NCBI GenBank assembly: GCA_943736015.1
Contig: OX031065.1
Coordinates: forward strand, 13,917,427-13,981,426
Origin: Tridacna crocea
Lineage: Eukaryota; Mollusca; Bivalvia; Cardiida; Cardiidae
Length of the DNA stretch: 64,000 nucleotides
Direction of reading: 5' to 3'
In this document: piece by piece, positions 45,863-60,607 of the stretch
How the letters are laid out: each line of letters opens with the position of its first letter
How positions within the stretch are numbered: the first letter of the stretch is position 1
Position numbers and translations under genes: made by a program
The notes under the pieces: generated by a model
Told to the model about the DNA's origin: nothing
The model's database searches: none
The model's input: the letters and a program-made list of their open reading frames with translations, nothing else

Positions 45863-47501
45863 TTGAAGAGATTAGAAAAATTACACTTCAGTTGCCTTTG
45901 TTTGATATATGGGTTTTCAGTGTCTTTTTTAGCCACTTGTCACATTAATTTTTGGGTTTTTTCTACACTGTACATTGATCACTTTGGCTTATTGAAAAGT
46001 TTCAATGTGCAGCATTTATTGTGGGTCCAGTTAGAAAAGCGAATCCAGTTTAGGGCTTGGGAGGGGGGGTGCATCGAGGGTTTAAGGGAAGTAACTCTTG
46101 CAAGGGGCTTGAAAAGACCAAAACAAGGTCTTCTGGGCCCCTATTTTCTTAAATGTTTGCCCATTTTCAGTGAAATCTGGCATGTGTGGATGGTGCATGC
46201 CTGGCAGTTTGCCAAGGACTGCACAGCAGCCTTTAAAGAAGACTTTAAATCCACTTTTATGCCGTTTTTTTTCACTGTTTTTTATCTATAAATTAGCGCC
46301 CATTTTGGAGCGATTTTGAAGGCCTCTGATTGGCTGATGGGCCCAGCTTTGAATTTGGCTGTTGGTACCCATTCTGATTTCCTTAAAGCTTCTCTGATTG
46401 GATAATTTCAGAGAGGGAAGAGATTTGATTGGCTGATGGGAAGGGGGGGGGAAATATCTGTTTATCCTTATTAACCTTTTACCACATAATGAAGCGGCTT
46501 TTTAACACCCCGAAGGCTTTTGAAAATAAACTGAGGAAAGGAGAAAATGCGGGCTACCAGCATTTTCTCCTTTTCCCACAATGTTTTCTACCCTATCAAA
46601 GAAAAAAATTGGATATTTTAGTTATTCTTACATCTTATTTAATCTTTATGGCCTACTTCTAAATTCTTCAAACAAGAACAAGATTTTTTTATCGGAAAAA
46701 GTTTCCGCAACTGCAACCGGTTGCTTCTGAATTTTATATTTTCGCGCAGCGGTTAAACATAAAATTTGACTTATGACTCGCGTGGTCGTCAAAATTGGTT
46801 CAATGTTTTTGTCACCCTGGTAAGAAAACAGGGAAAAATTTTGTTTACCTTTCTTTGATTTGTACAACAGGTATCGGTTGCCTCCGAAAGTGTCGAAGTT
46901 GATTTTACGATGTTACGCACAGCACGTAACAGTCACGTGTGGGCGAGATGGTCACCGTAACCAAATCAGTGGCCCTAGTGAGAGAAAATGAAAAAGAAAA
47001 ATCCGTATAATAGACTTAAGCAACCATTGTCGTATGCTATAAAATATTCCCTAAGTCGAATTTTCATGTTTTTGCGGATACGTAAGAGGCACCTGCCAGA
47101 CAGTAGACAACCTAAATGGGTTTGTTGTCAGGTATAAAAAGATTGGAAAAAAAAAAATATTAGAAATTATATAAGTTCCCTCTATTTGACCTATCAAGCA
47201 ACAGGTGTCGTCTGCTATGAAATGCTCCGTAAGTCAATTTTTCGCGGAGACGTAACTGACACCTATGAGACGGTAGTCAACGTAAATGGATTTGTTGTCA
47301 CGGTATAAAGAGATTGGAGAAAAAAATATACAGTAAAAATTTAGTTCCTTTTGTTTGATTTATGCAATAAGAAGCAGTTGCTACTGAAAGAGCCTTCAGT
47401 CTTTTTTTAGCCACTTGTCGCATATTTTTCTGGGGTTTTCGCATGAGCGTAACGGGCACATATGAGACGGTAGTCAACGTAACTGGGTTTCTTGTTGTGG
47501 T
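45863..47501. repeat. Satellite unit U25
   Basis: Poly-G of 9, private tgtttttgtcacc near 46806, tttgttgtcacgg and gcatattttt. It is the last unit before the second copy of the 27.9-kb block begins within U26. Confidence 0.95.
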
Positions 47502-49139
47502 TTGAAGAGATTAGAAAAATTACACTTCAGTTGCCTTTGTTTGATATATGGGTTTTCAGTGTCTTTTTTAGCCACTTGTCACATTAATTTTTGGGTTTTT
47601 TCTACACTGTACATTGATCACTTTGGCTTATTGAAAAGTTTCAATGTGCAGCATTTATTGTGGGTCCAGTTAGAAAAGCGAATCCAGTTTAGGGCTTGGG
47701 AGGGGGGGTGCATCGAGGGTTTAAGGGAAGTAACTCTTGCAAGGGGCTTGAAAAGACCAAAACAAGGTCTTCTGGGCCCCTATTTTCTTAAATGTTTGCC
47801 CATTTTCAGTGAAATCTGGCATGTGTGGATGGTGCATGCCTGGCAGTTTGCCAAGGACTGCACAGCAGCCTTTAAAGAAGACTTTAAATCCACTTTTATG
47901 CCGTTTTTTTTCACTGTTTTTTATCTATAAATTAGCGCCCATTTTGGAGCGATTTTGAAGGCCTCTGATTGGCTGATGGGCCCAGCTTTGAATTTGGCTG
48001 TTGGTACCCATTCTGATTTCCTTAAAGCTTCTCTGATTGGATAATTTCAGAGAGGGAAGAGATTTGATTGGCTGATGGGAAGGGGGGGAAATATCTGTTT
48101 ATCCTTATTAACCTTTTACCACATAATGAAGCGGCTTTTTAACACCCCGAAGGCTTTTGAAAATAAACTGAGGAAAGGAGAAAATGCGGGCTACCAGCAT
48201 TTTCTCCTTTTCCCACAATGTTTTCTACCCTATCAAAGAAAAAAATTGGATATTTTAGTTATTCTTACATCTTATTTAATCTTTATGGCCTACTTCTAAA
48301 TTCTTCAAACAAGAACAAGATTTTTTTATCGGAAAAAGTTTCCGCAACTGCAACCGGTTGCTTCTGAATTTTATATTTTCGCGCAGCGGTTAAACATAAA
48401 ATTTGACTTATGACTCGCGTGGTCGTCAAAATTGGTTCAATGTTTTCGTCACCCTGGTAAGAAAACAGGGAAAAATTTTGTTTACCTTTCTTTGATTTGT
48501 ACAACAGGTATCGGTTGCCTCCGAAAGTGTCAAAGTTGATTTTACGATGTTACGCACAGCACGTAACAGTCACGTGTGGGCGAGATGGTCACCGTAACCA
48601 AATCAGTGGCCCTAGTGAGAGAAAATGAAAAAGAAAAATCCGTATAATAGACTTAAGCAACCATTGTCGTATGCTATAAAATATTCCCTAAGTCGAATTT
48701 TCATGTTTTTGTGGATACGTAAGAGGCACCTGCCAGACAGTAGACAACCTAAATGGGTTTGTTGTCAGGTATAAAAAGATTGGAAAAAAAAAAAAATATT
48801 AGAAATTATATAAGTTCCCTCTATTTGACCTATCAAGCAACAGGTGTCGTCTGCTATGAAATGCTCGTAAGTTAATTTTTCCAGGAGACGTAACTGACAC
48901 CTATGAGACGGTAGTCAACGTAAATGGATTTGTCGTCACGGTATAAAGAGATTGGAGAAAAAAATATACAGTAAAAATTTAGTTCCTTTTGTTTGATTTA
49001 TGCAATAAGAAGCAGTTGCTACTGAAAGAGCCTTCAGTCTTTTTTTAGCCACTTGTCGCATATTTTTCTGGGGTTTTCGCATGAGCGTAACGGGCACATA
49101 TGAGACGGTAGTCAACGTAACTGGGTTTCTTGTTGTGGT
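47502..49139. repeat. Satellite unit U26
   Basis: The left part has the common G-run and aaaagacc, unlike U12. From about 48065 it matches U12 with poly-G of 7, gtcaaag, gtggat and ctcgtaagttaa. It contains the left boundary of the second copy of the large duplication. Confidence 0.94.
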
Positions 49140-50774
49140 TTGAAGAGATTAGAAAAATTACACTTCAGTTGCCTTTGTTTGATATATGGGTTTTCAGTGT
49201 CTTTTTTAGCCACTTGTCACATTAATTTTTGGGTTTTTTCTACACTGTACATTGATCACTTTGGCTTATTGAAAAGTTTCAATGTGCAGCATTTATTGTG
49301 GGTCCAGTTAGAAAAGCGAATCCAGTTTAGGGCTTGGGATGGGGGGTGCATCGAGGGTTTAAGGGAAGTAACTCTTGCAAGGGGCTTGAAAAGACCAAAA
49401 CAAGGTCTTCTGGGCCCCTATTTTCTTAAATGTTTGCCCATTTTCAGTGAAATCTGGCATGTGTGGATGGTGCATGCCTGGCAGTTTGCCAAGGCCTGCA
49501 CAGCAGCCTTTAAAGAAGACTTTAAATCCACTTTTATGCCGTTTTTTTTCACTGTTTTTTATCTATAAATTAGCGCCCATTTTGGAGCGATTTTGAAGGC
49601 CTCTGATTGGCTGATGGGCCCAGCTTTGAATTTGGCTGTTGGTACCCATTCTGATTTCCTTAAAGCTTCTCTGATTGGATAATTTCAGAGAGGGAAGAGA
49701 TTTGATTGGCTGATGGGAAGGGGGGGAAATATCTGTTTATCCTTATTAACCTTTTACCACATAATGAAGCGGCTTTTTAACACCCCGAAGGCTTTTGAAA
49801 ACAAACTGAGGAAAGGAGAAAATGCGGGCTACCAGCATTTTCTCCTTTTCCCACAATGTTTTCTACCCTATCAAAGAAAAAAATTGGATATTTTAGTTAT
49901 TCTTACATCTTATTTAATCTTTATGGCCTACTTCTAAATTCTTTAAACAAGAACAAGATTTTTTTATCGGAAAAAGTTTCCGCAACTGCAACCGGTTGCT
50001 TCTGAATTTTATATTTTCACGCAGCGGTTAAACATAAAATTTGACTTACGACTCGCGTGGTCGTCAAAATTGGTTCAATGTTTTCGTCACCCTGGTAAGA
50101 AAACAGGGAAAAATTTTGTTTACCTTTCTTTGATTTGTACAACAGGTATCGGTTGCCTCCGAAAGTGTCGAAGTTGATTTTACGATGTTACGCACAGCAC
50201 GTAACAGTCACGTGTGGGCGAGATGGTCACCGTAACCAAATCAGTGGCCCTAGTGAGAGAAAATGAAAAAGAAAAATCCGTATAATAGACTTAAGCAACC
50301 ATTGTCGTATGCTATAAAATATTCCCTAAGTCGAATTTTCATGTTTTTGCGGATACGTAAGAGGCACCTGCCAGACAGTAGACAACCTAAATGGGTTTGT
50401 TGTCAGGTATAAAAAGATTGGAAAAAAAAAATATTAGAAATTATATAAGTTCCCTCTATTTGACCTATCAAGCAACAGGTGTCGTCTGCTATGAAATGCT
50501 CGTAAGTCAATTTTTCCAGGAGACGTAACTGACACCTATGAGACGGTAGTCAACGTAAATGGATTTGTCGTCACGGTATAAAGAGATTGGAGAAAAAAAT
50601 ATACAGTAAAAATTTAGTTCCTTTTGTTTGATTTATGCAATAAGAAGCAGTTGCTACTGAAAGAGCCTTCAGTCTTTTTTTAGCCACTTGTCGCATATTT
50701 TTCTGGGGTTTTCGCATGAGCGTAACGGGCACATATGAGACGGTAGTCAACGTAACTGGGTTTCTTGTTGTGGT
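49140..50774. repeat. Satellite unit U27
   Basis: Twin of U13 (offset 27,905) with gggatggggggtgcatcg, caaggcctgc, aaaacaaactg, ttctttaaac, ttacgactcg and ctcgtaag; poly-G of 7; 1,635 bp. Confidence 0.95.
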
Positions 50775-52414
50775 TTGAAGAGATTAGAAAAATTACACTT
50801 CAGTTGCCTTTGTTTGATATATGGGTTTTCAGTGTCTTTTTTAGCCACTTGTCACATTAATTTTTGGGTTTTTTCTACACTGTACATTGATCACTTTGGC
50901 TTATTGAAAAGTTTCAATGTGCAGCATTTATTGTGGGTCCAGTTAGAAAAGCGAATCCAGTTTAGGGCTTGGGATGGGGGTTGAATCGAGGGTTTAAGGG
51001 AAGTAACTCTTGCAAGGGGCTTGAAAACACCAAAACAAGGTCTTCTGGGCCCCTATTTTCTTAAATGTTTGCCCATTTTCAGTGAAATCTGGCATGTGTG
51101 GATGGTGCATGCCTGGCAGTTTGCCAAGGACTGCACAGCAGCCTTTAAAGAAGACTTTAAATCCACTTTTATGCCGTTTTTTTTCACTGTTTTTTATCTA
51201 TAAATTAGCGCCCATTTTGGAGCGATTTTGAAGGCCTCTGATTGGCTGATGGGCCCAGCTTTGAATTTGGCTGTTGGTACCCATTCTGATTTCCTTAAAG
51301 CTTCTCTGATTGGATAATTTCAGAGAGGGAAGAGATTTGATTGGCTGATGGGAAGGGGGGGGGGAAATATCTGTTTATCCTTATTAACCTTTTACCACAT
51401 AATGAAGCGGCTTTTTAACACCCCGAAGGCTTTTGAAAATAAACTGAGGAAAGGAGAAAATGCGGGCTACCAGCATTTTCTCCTTTTCCCACAATGTTTT
51501 CTACCCTATCAAAGAAAAAAATTGGATATTTTAGTTATTCTTACATCTTATTTAATCTTTATGGCCTACTTCTAAATTCTTTAAACAAGAACAAGATTTT
51601 TTTATCGGAAAAAGTTTCCGCAACTGCAACCGGTTGCTTCTGAATTTTATATTTTCACGCAGCGGTTAAACATAAAATTTGACTTACGACACGCGTGGTC
51701 GTCAAAATTGGTTCAATGTTTTCGTCACCCTGGTAAGAAAACAGGGAAAAATTTTGTTTACCTTTCTTTGATTTGTACAACAGGTATCGGTTGCCTCCGA
51801 AAGTGTCGAAGTTGATTTTACGATGTTACGCACAGCACGTAACAGTCACGTGTGGGCGAGATGGTCACCGTAACCAAATCAGTGGCCCTAGTGAGAGAAA
51901 ATGAAAAAGAAAAATCCGTATAATAGACTTAAGCAACCATTGTCGTATGCTATAAAATATTCCCTAAGTCGAATTTTCATGTTTTTGCGGATACGTAAGA
52001 GGCACCTGCCAGACAGTAGACAACCTAAATGGGTTTGTTGTCAGGTATAAAAAGATTGGAAAAAAAAAAATATTAGAAATTATATAAGTTCCCTCTATTT
52101 GACCTATCAAGCAACAGGTGTCGTCTGCTATGAAATGCTCCGTAAGTCAATTTTTCGCGGAGACGTAACTGACACCTATGAGACGGTAGTCAACGTAAAT
52201 GGATTTGTCGTCACGGTATAAAGAGATTGGAGAAAAAAATATACAGTAAAAATTTAGTTCCTTTTGTTTGATTTATGCAATAAGAAGCAGTTGCTACTGA
52301 AAGAGCCTTCAGTCTTTTTTTAGCCACTTGTCGCATTATTTTCTGGGGTTTTCGCATGAGCGTAACGGGCACATATGAGACGGTAGTCAACGTAACTGGG
52401 TTTCTTGTTGTGGT
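50775..52414. repeat. Satellite unit U28
   Basis: Twin of U14 with gggatgggggttgaatcg, aaaacacc, poly-G of 10 and the private ttacgacacgcg. Confidence 0.95.
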
Positions 52415-54054
52415 TTGAAGAGATTAGAAAAATTACACTTCAGTTGCCTTTGTTTGATATATGGGTTTTCAGTGTCTTTTTTAGCCACTTGTCACATTAA
52501 TTTTTGGGTTTTTTCTACACTGTACATTGATCACTTTGGCTTATTGAAAAGTTTCAATGTGCAGCATTTATTGTGGGTCCAGTTAGAAAAGCGAATCCAG
52601 TTTAGGGCTTGGGAGGGGGGGTGCATCGAGGGTTTAAGGGAAGTAACTCTTGCAAGGGGCTTGAAAAGACCAAAACAAGGTCTTCTGGGCCCCTATTTTC
52701 TTAAATGTGTGCCCATTTTCAGTGAAATCTGGCATGTGTGGATGGTGCATGCCTGGCAGTTTGCCAAGGACTGCACAGCAGCCTTTAAAGAAGACTTTAA
52801 ATCCACTTTTATGCCGTTTTTTTTCACTGTTTTTTATCTATAAATTAGCGCCCATTTTGGAGCGATTTTGAAGGCCTCTGATTGGCTGATGGGCCCAGCT
52901 TTGAATTTGGCTGTTGGTACCCATTCTGATTTCCTTAAAGCTTCTCTGATTGGATAATTTCAGAGAGGGAAGAGATTTGATTGGCTGATGGGAAGGGGGG
53001 GGGAAATATCTGTTTATCCTTATTAACCTTTTACCACATAATGAAGCGGCTTTTTAACACCCCGAAGGCTTTTGAAAATAAACTGAGGAAAGGAGAAAAT
53101 GCGGGCTACCAGCATTTTCTCCTTTTCCCACAATGTTTTCTACCCTATCAAAGAAAAAAATTGGATATTTTAGTTATTCTTACATCTTATTTAATCTTTA
53201 TGGCCTACTTCTAAATTCTTCAAACAAGAACAAGATTTTTTTATCGGAAAAAGTTTCCGCAACTGCAACCGGTTGCTTCTGAATTTTATATTTTCGCGCA
53301 GCGGTTAAACATAAAATTTGACTTATGACTCGCGTGGTCGTCAAAATTGGTTCAATGTTTTCGTCACCCTGGTAAGAAAACAGGGAAAAATTTTGTTTAC
53401 CTTTCTTTGATTTGTACAACAGGTATCGGTTGCCTCCGAAAGTGTCAAAGTTGATTTTACGATGTTACGCACAGCACGTAACAGTCACGTGTGGGCGAGA
53501 TGGTCACCGTAACCAAATCAGTGGCCCTAGTGAGAGAAAATGAAAAAGAAAAATCCGTATAATAGACTTAAGCAACCATTGTCGTATGCTATAAAATATT
53601 CCCTAAGTCGAATTTTCATGTTTTTGTGGATACGTAAGAGGCACCTGCCAGACAGTAGACAACCTAAATGGGTTTGTTGTCAGGTATAAAAAGATTGGAA
53701 AAAAAAAAAATATTAGAAATTATATAAGTTCCCTCTATTTGACCTATCAAGCAACAGGTGTCGTCTGCTATGAAATGCTCCGTAAGTCAATTTTTCGAGG
53801 AGACGTAACTGACACCTATGAGACGGTAGTCAACGTAAATGGATTTGTTGTCACGGTATAAAGAGATTGGAGAAAAAAATATACAGTAAAAATTTAGTTC
53901 CTTTTGTTTGATTTATGCAATAAGAAGCAGTTGCTACTGAAAGAGCCTTCAGTCTTTTTTTAGCCACTTGTCGCATTATTTTCTGGGGTTTTCGCATGAG
54001 CGTAACGGGCACATATGAGACGGTAGTCAACGTAACTGGGTTTCTTGTTGTGGT
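52415..54054. repeat. Satellite unit U29
   Basis: Twin of U15 (aaatgtgtgccc, poly-G of 9, gtggat, cgaggag). It differs in A-run length, tttgttgtcacgg and gcattatttt, all between about 53.69 and 53.98 kb, which suggests a small conversion patch. Confidence 0.95.
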
Positions 54055-55691
54055 TTGAAGAGATTAGAAAAATTACACTTCAGTTGCCTTTGTTTGATAT
54101 ATGGGTTTTCAGTGTCTTTTTTAGCCACTTGTCACATTAATTTTTGGGTTTTTTCTACACTGTACATTGATCACTTTGGCTTATTGAAAAGTTTCAATGT
54201 GGAGCATTTATTGTGGGTCCAGTTAGAAAAGCGAATCCAGTTTAGGGCTTGGGAGGGGGGGTGCATCGAGGGTTTAAGGGAAGTAACTCTTGCAAGGGGC
54301 TTGAAAAGACCAAAACAAGGTCTTCTGGGCCCCTATTTTCTTAAATGTTTGCCCATTTTCAGTGAAATCTGGCATGTGTGGATGGTGCATGCCTGGCAGT
54401 TTGCCAAGGACTGCACAGCAGCCTTTAAAGAAGACTTTAAATCCACTTTTATGCCGTTTTTTTCACTGTTTTTTATCTATAAATTAGCGCCCATTTTGGA
54501 GCGATTTTGAAGGCCTCTGATTGGCTGATGGGCCCAGCTTTGAATTTGGCTGTTGGTACCCATTCTGATTTCCTTAAAGCTTCTCTGATTGGATAATTTC
54601 AGAGAGGGAAGAGATTTGATTGGCTGATGGGAAGGGAGGGGGGAAATATCTGTTTATCCTTATTAACCTTTTACCACATAATGAAGCGGCTTTTTAACAC
54701 CCCGAAGGCTTTTGAAAATAAACTGAGGAAAGGAGAAAATGCGGGCTACCAGCATTTTCTCCTTTTCCCACAATGTTTTCTACCCTATCAAAGAAAAAAA
54801 TTGGATATTTTAGTTATTCTTACATCTTATTTAATCTTTATGGCCTCCTTCTAAATTCTTCAAACAAGAACAAGATTTTTTTATCGGAAAAAGTTTCCGC
54901 AACTGCAACCGGTTGCTTCTGAATTTTATATTTTCGCACAGCGGTTAAACATAAAATTTGACTTATGACTCGCGTGGTCGTCAAAATTGGTTCAATGTTT
55001 TCGTCACCCTGGTAAGAAAACAGGGAAAAATTTTGTTTACCTTTCTTTGATTTGTACAACAGGTATCGGTTGCCTCCGAAAGTGTCAAAGTTGATTTTAC
55101 GATGTTACGCACAGCACGTAACAGTCACGTGTGGGCGAGATGGTCACCGTAACCAAATCAGTGGCCCTAGTGAGAGAAAATGAAAAAGAAAAATCCGTAT
55201 AATAGACTTAAGCAACCATTGTCGTATGCTATAAAATATTCCCTAAGTCGAATTTTCATGTTTTTGCGGATACGTAAGAGGCACCTGCCAGACAGTAGAC
55301 AACCTAAATGGATTTGTTGTCAGGTATAAAAAGATTGGAAAAAAAAAATATTAGAAATTATATAAGTTCCCTCTATTTGACCTATCAAGCAACAGGTGTC
55401 GTCTGCTATGAAATGCTCGTAAGTCAATTTTTCCAGGAGACGTAACTGACACCTATGAGACGGTAGTCAACGTAAATGGATTTGTCGTCACGGTATAAAG
55501 AGATTGGAGAAAAAAATATACAGTAAAAATTTAGTTCCTTTTGTTTGATTTATGCAATAAGAAGCAGTTGCTACTGAAAGAGCCTTCAGTCTTTTTTTAG
55601 CCACTTGTCGCATTATTTTCTGGGGTTTTCGCATGAGCGTAACGGGCACATATGAGACGGTAGTCAACGTAACTGGGTTTCTTGTTGTGGT
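54055..55691. repeat. Satellite unit U30
   Basis: Twin of U16 with aatgtggagc, ggaggggg, gcctccttct, cgcacagcgg and ctcgtaag. It has ggatttgttg where U16 has gggtttgttg. Confidence 0.95.
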
Positions 55692-57330
55692 TTGAAGAGA
55701 TTAGAAAAATTACACTTCAGTTGCCTTTGTTTGATATATGGGTTTTCAGTGACTTTTTTAGCCACTTGTCACATTAATTTTTGGGTTTTTTCTACACTGT
55801 ACATTGATCACTTTGGCTTATTGAAAAGTTTCAATGTGCAGCATTTATTGTGGGTCCAGTTAGAAAAGCGAATCCAGTTTAGGGCTTGGGAGGGGGGGTG
55901 CATCGAGGGTTTAAGGGAAGTAACTCTTGCAAGGGGCTTGAAAAGACCAAAACAAGGTCTTCTGGGCCCCTATTTTCTTAAATGTTTGCCCATTTTCAGT
56001 GAAATCTGGCATGTGTGGATGGTGCATGCCTGGCAGTTTGCCAAGGACTGCACAGCAGCCTTTAAAGAAGACTTTAAATCCACTTTTATGCCGTTTTTTT
56101 TCACTGTTTTTTATCTATAAATTAGCGCCCATTTTGGAGCGATTTTGAAGGCCTCTGATTGGCTGATGGGCCCAGCTTTGAATTTGGCTGTTGGTACCCA
56201 TTCTGATTTCCTTAAAGCTTCTCTGATTGGATAATTTCAGAGAGGGAAGAGATTTGATTGGCTGATGGGAAGGGGGGGGGAAATATCTGTTTATCCTTAT
56301 TAACCTTTCACCACATAATGAAGCGGCTTTTTAACACCCCGAAGGCTTTTGAAAATAAACTGAGGAAAGGAGAAAATGCGGGCTACCAGCATTTTCTCCT
56401 TTTCCCACAATGTTTTCTACCCTATCAAAGAAAAAAATTGGATATTTTAGTTATTCTTACATCTTATTTAATCTTTATGGCCTACTTCTAAATTTTTCAA
56501 ACAAGAACAAGATTTTTTTATCGGAAAAAGTTTCCGCAACTGCAACCGGTTGCTTCTGAATTTTATATTTTCGCGCAGCGGTTAAACATAAAATTTGACT
56601 TATGACTCGCGTGGTCGTCAAAATTGGTTCAATGTTTTCGTCACCCTGGTAAGAAAACAGGGAAAAATTTTGTTTACCTTTCTTTGATTTGTACAACAGG
56701 TATCGGTTGCCTCCGAAAGTTTCGAAGTTGATTTTACGATGTTACGCACAGCACGTAACAGTCATGTGTGGGCGAGATGGTCACCGTAACCAAATCAGTG
56801 GCCCTAGTGAGAGAAAATGAAAAAGAAAAATCCGTATAATAGACTTAAGCAACCATTGTCGTATGCTATAAAATATTCCCTAAGTCGAATTTTCATGTTT
56901 TTGCGGATACGTAAGAGGCACCTGCCAGACAGTAGACAACCTAAATGGGTTGGTTGTCAGGTATAAAAAGATTGGAAAAAAAAAAATATTAGAAATTATA
57001 TAAGTTCCCTCTATTTGACCTATCAAGCAACAGGTGTCGTCTGCTATGAAATGCTCCGTAAGTCAATTTTTCGCGGAGACGTAACTGACACCTATGAGAC
57101 GGTAGTCAACGTAAATGGATTTGTCGTCACGGTATAAAGAGATTGGAGAAAAAAATATACAGTAAAAATTTAGTTCCTTTTGTTTGATTTATGCAATAAG
57201 AAGCAGTTGCTACTGAAAGAGCCTTCAGTCTTTTTTTAGCCACTTGTCGCATTATTTTCTGGGGTTTTCGCATGAGCGTAACGGGCACATATGAGACGGT
57301 AGTCAACGTAACTGGGTTTCTTGTTGTGGT
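55692..57330. repeat. Satellite unit U31
   Basis: Twin of U17 with cagtgactttttt, aaatttttcaaac, agtttcgaag, gtcatgtgtg and gggttggttg; tttcaccac distinguishes it from U17. Confidence 0.95.
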
Positions 57331-58970
57331 TTGAAGAGATTAGAAAAATTACACTTCAGTTGCCTTTGTTTGATATATGGGTTTTCAGTGTCTTTTTTAG
57401 CCACTTGTCACATTAATTTTTGGGTTTTTTCTACACTGTACATTGATCACTTTGGCTTATTGAAAAGTTTCAATGTGCAGCATTTATTGTGGGTCCAGTT
57501 AGAAAAGCGAATCCAGTTTAGGGCTTGGGAGGGGGGGTGCATCGAGGGTTTAAGGGAAGTAACTCTTGCAAGGGGCTTGAAAAGACCAAAACAAGGTCTT
57601 CTGGGCCCCTATTTTCTTAAATGTTTGCCCATTTTCAGTGAAATCTGGCATGTGTGGATGGTGCATGCCTGGCAGTTTGCCAAGGACTGCACAGCAGCCT
57701 TTAAAGAAGACTTTAAATCCACTTTTATGCCGTTTTTTTTCACTGTTTTTTATCTATAAATTAGCGCCCATTTTGGAGCGATTTTGAAGGCCTCTGATTG
57801 GCTGATGGGCCCAGCTTTGAATTTGGCTGTTGGTACCCATTCTGATTTCCTTAAAGCTTCTCTGATTGGATAATTTCAGAGAGGGAAGAGATTTGATTGG
57901 CTGATGGGAAGGGGGGGGGGAAATATCTGTTTATCCTTATTAACCTTTTACCACATAATGAAGCGGCTTTTTAACACCCCGAAGGCTTTTGAAAATAAAC
58001 TGAGGAAAGGAGAAAATGCGGGCTACCAGCATTTTCTCCTTTTCCCACAATGTTTTCTACCCTATCAAAGAAAAAAATTGGATATTTTAGTTATTCTTAC
58101 ATCTTATTTAATCTTTATGGCCTACTTCTAAATTCTTCAAACAAGAACAAGATTTTTTTATCGGAAAAAGTTTCCGCAACTGCAACCGGTTGCTTCTGAA
58201 TTTTATATTTTCGCGCAGCGGTTAAACATAAAATTTGACTTATGACTCGCGTGGTCGTCAAAATTGGTTCAATGTTTTCGTCACCCTGGTAAGAAAACAG
58301 GGAAAAATTTTGTTTACCTTTCTTTGATTTGTACAACAGGTATCGGTTGCCTCCGAAAGTGTCGAAGTTGATTTTACGATGTTACGCACAGCACGTAACA
58401 GTCACGTGTGGGCGAGATGGTCACCGTAACCAAATCAGTGGCCCTAGTGAGAGAAAATGAAAAAGAAAAATCCGTATAATAGACTTAAGCAACCATTGTC
58501 GTATGCTATAAAATATTCCCTAAGTCGAATTTTCATGTTTTTGCGGATACGTAAGAGGCACCTGCCAGACAGTAGACAACCTAAATGGGTTTGTTGTCAG
58601 GTATAAAAAGATTGGAAAAAAAAAAATATTAGAAATTATATAAGTTCCCTCTATTTGACCTATCAAGCAACAGGTGTCGTCTGCTATGAAATGCTCCGTA
58701 AGTCAATTTTTCGCGGAGACGTAACTGACACCTATGAGACGGTAGTCAACGTAAATGGATTTGTCGTCACGGTATAAAGAGATTGGAGAAAAAAATATAC
58801 AGTAAAAATTTAGTTCCTTTTGTTTGATTTATGCAATAAGAAGCAGTTGCTACTGAAAGAGCCTTCAGTCTTTTTTTAGCCACTTGTCGCATTATTTTCT
58901 GGGGTTTTCGCATGAGCGTAACGGGCACATATGAGACGGTAGTCAACGTAACTGGGTTTCTTGTTGTGGT
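57331..58970. repeat. Satellite unit U32
   Basis: Twin of U18, differing visibly only in the poly-G tract (10 against 11). Confidence 0.95.
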
Positions 58971-60607
58971 TTGAAGAGATTAGAAAAATTACACTTCAGT
59001 TGCCTTTGTTTGATATATGGGTTTTCAGTGTCTTTTTTAGCCACTTGTCACATTAATTTTTGGGTTTTTTCTACACTGTACATTGATCACTTTGGCTTAT
59101 TGAAAAGTTTCAATGTGGAGCATTTATTGTGGGTCCAGTTAGAAAAGCGAATCCAGTTTAGGGCTTGGGAGGGGGGGTGCATCGAGGGTTTAAGGGAAGT
59201 AACTCTTGCAAGGGGCTTGAAAAGACCAAAACAAGGTCTTCTGGGCCCCTATTTTCTTAAATGTTTGCCCATTTTCAGTGAAATCTGGCATGTGTGGATG
59301 GTGCATGCCTGGCAGTTTGCCAAGGACTGCACAGCAGCCTTTAAAGAAGACTTTAAATCCACTTTTATGCCGTTTTTTTTCACTGTTTTTTATCTATAAA
59401 TTAGCGCCCATTTTGGAGCGATTTTGAAGGCCTCTGATTGGCTGATGGGCCCAGCTTTGAATTTGGCTGTTGGTACCCATTCTGATTTCCTTAAAGCTTC
59501 TCTGATTGGATAATTTCAGAGAGGGAAGAGATTTGATTGGCTGATGGGAAGGGGGGGAAATATCTGTTTATCCTTATTAACCTTTCACCACATAATGAAG
59601 CGGCTTTTTAACACCCCGAAGGCTTTTGAAAATAAACTGAGGAAAGGAGAAAATGCGGGCTACCAGCATTTTCTCCTTTTCCCACAATGTTTTCTACCCT
59701 ATCAAAGAAAAAAATTGGATATTTTAGTTATTCTTACATCTTATTTAATCTTTATGGCCTACTTCTAAATTCTTCAAACAAGAACAAGATTTTTTTATCG
59801 GAAAAAGTTTCCGCAACTGCAACCGGTTGCTTCTGAATTTTATATTTTCGCGCAGCGGTTAAACATAAAATTTGACTTATGACTCGCGTGGTCGTCAAAA
59901 TTGGTTCAATGTTTTCGTCACCCTGGTAAGAAAACAGGGAAAAATTTTGTTTACCTTTCTTTGATTTGTACAACAGGTATCGGTTGCCTCCGAAAGTGTC
60001 AAAGTTGATTTTACGATGTTACGCACAGCACGTAACAGTCACGTGTGGGCGAGATGGTCACCGTAACCAAATCAGTGGCCCTAGTGAGAGAAAATGAAAA
60101 AGAAAAATCCGTATAATAGACTTAAGCAACCATTGTCGTATGCTATAAAATATTCCCTAAGTCGAATTTTCATGTTTTTGCGGATACGTAAGAGGCACCT
60201 GCCAGACAGTAGACAACCTAAATGGGTTTGTTGTCAGGTATAAAAAGATTGGAAAAAAAACAATATTAGAAATTATATAAGTTCCCTCTATTTGACCTAT
60301 CAAGCAACAGGTGTCGTCTGCTATGAAATGCTCCGTAAGTCAATTTTTCGCGGAGACGTAACTGACACCTATGAGACGGTAGTCAACGTAAATGGATTTG
60401 TCGTCATGGTATAAAGAGATTGGAGAAAAAAATATACAGTAAAAATTTAGTTCCTTTTGTTTGATTTATGCAATAAGAAGCAGTTGCTACTGAAAGAGCC
60501 TTCAGTCTTTTTTTAGCCACTTGTCGCATTATTTTCTGGGGTTTTCGCATGAGCGTAACGGGCACATATGAGACGGTAGTCAACGTAACTGGGTTTCTTG
60601 TTGTGGT
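58971..60607. repeat. Satellite unit U33
   Basis: Twin of U19 with tttcaccac, aaaacaatatt and gtcatggtat. It has aatgtggagc where U19 has aatgtgcagc; that variant also occurs in U16 and U30. Confidence 0.95.
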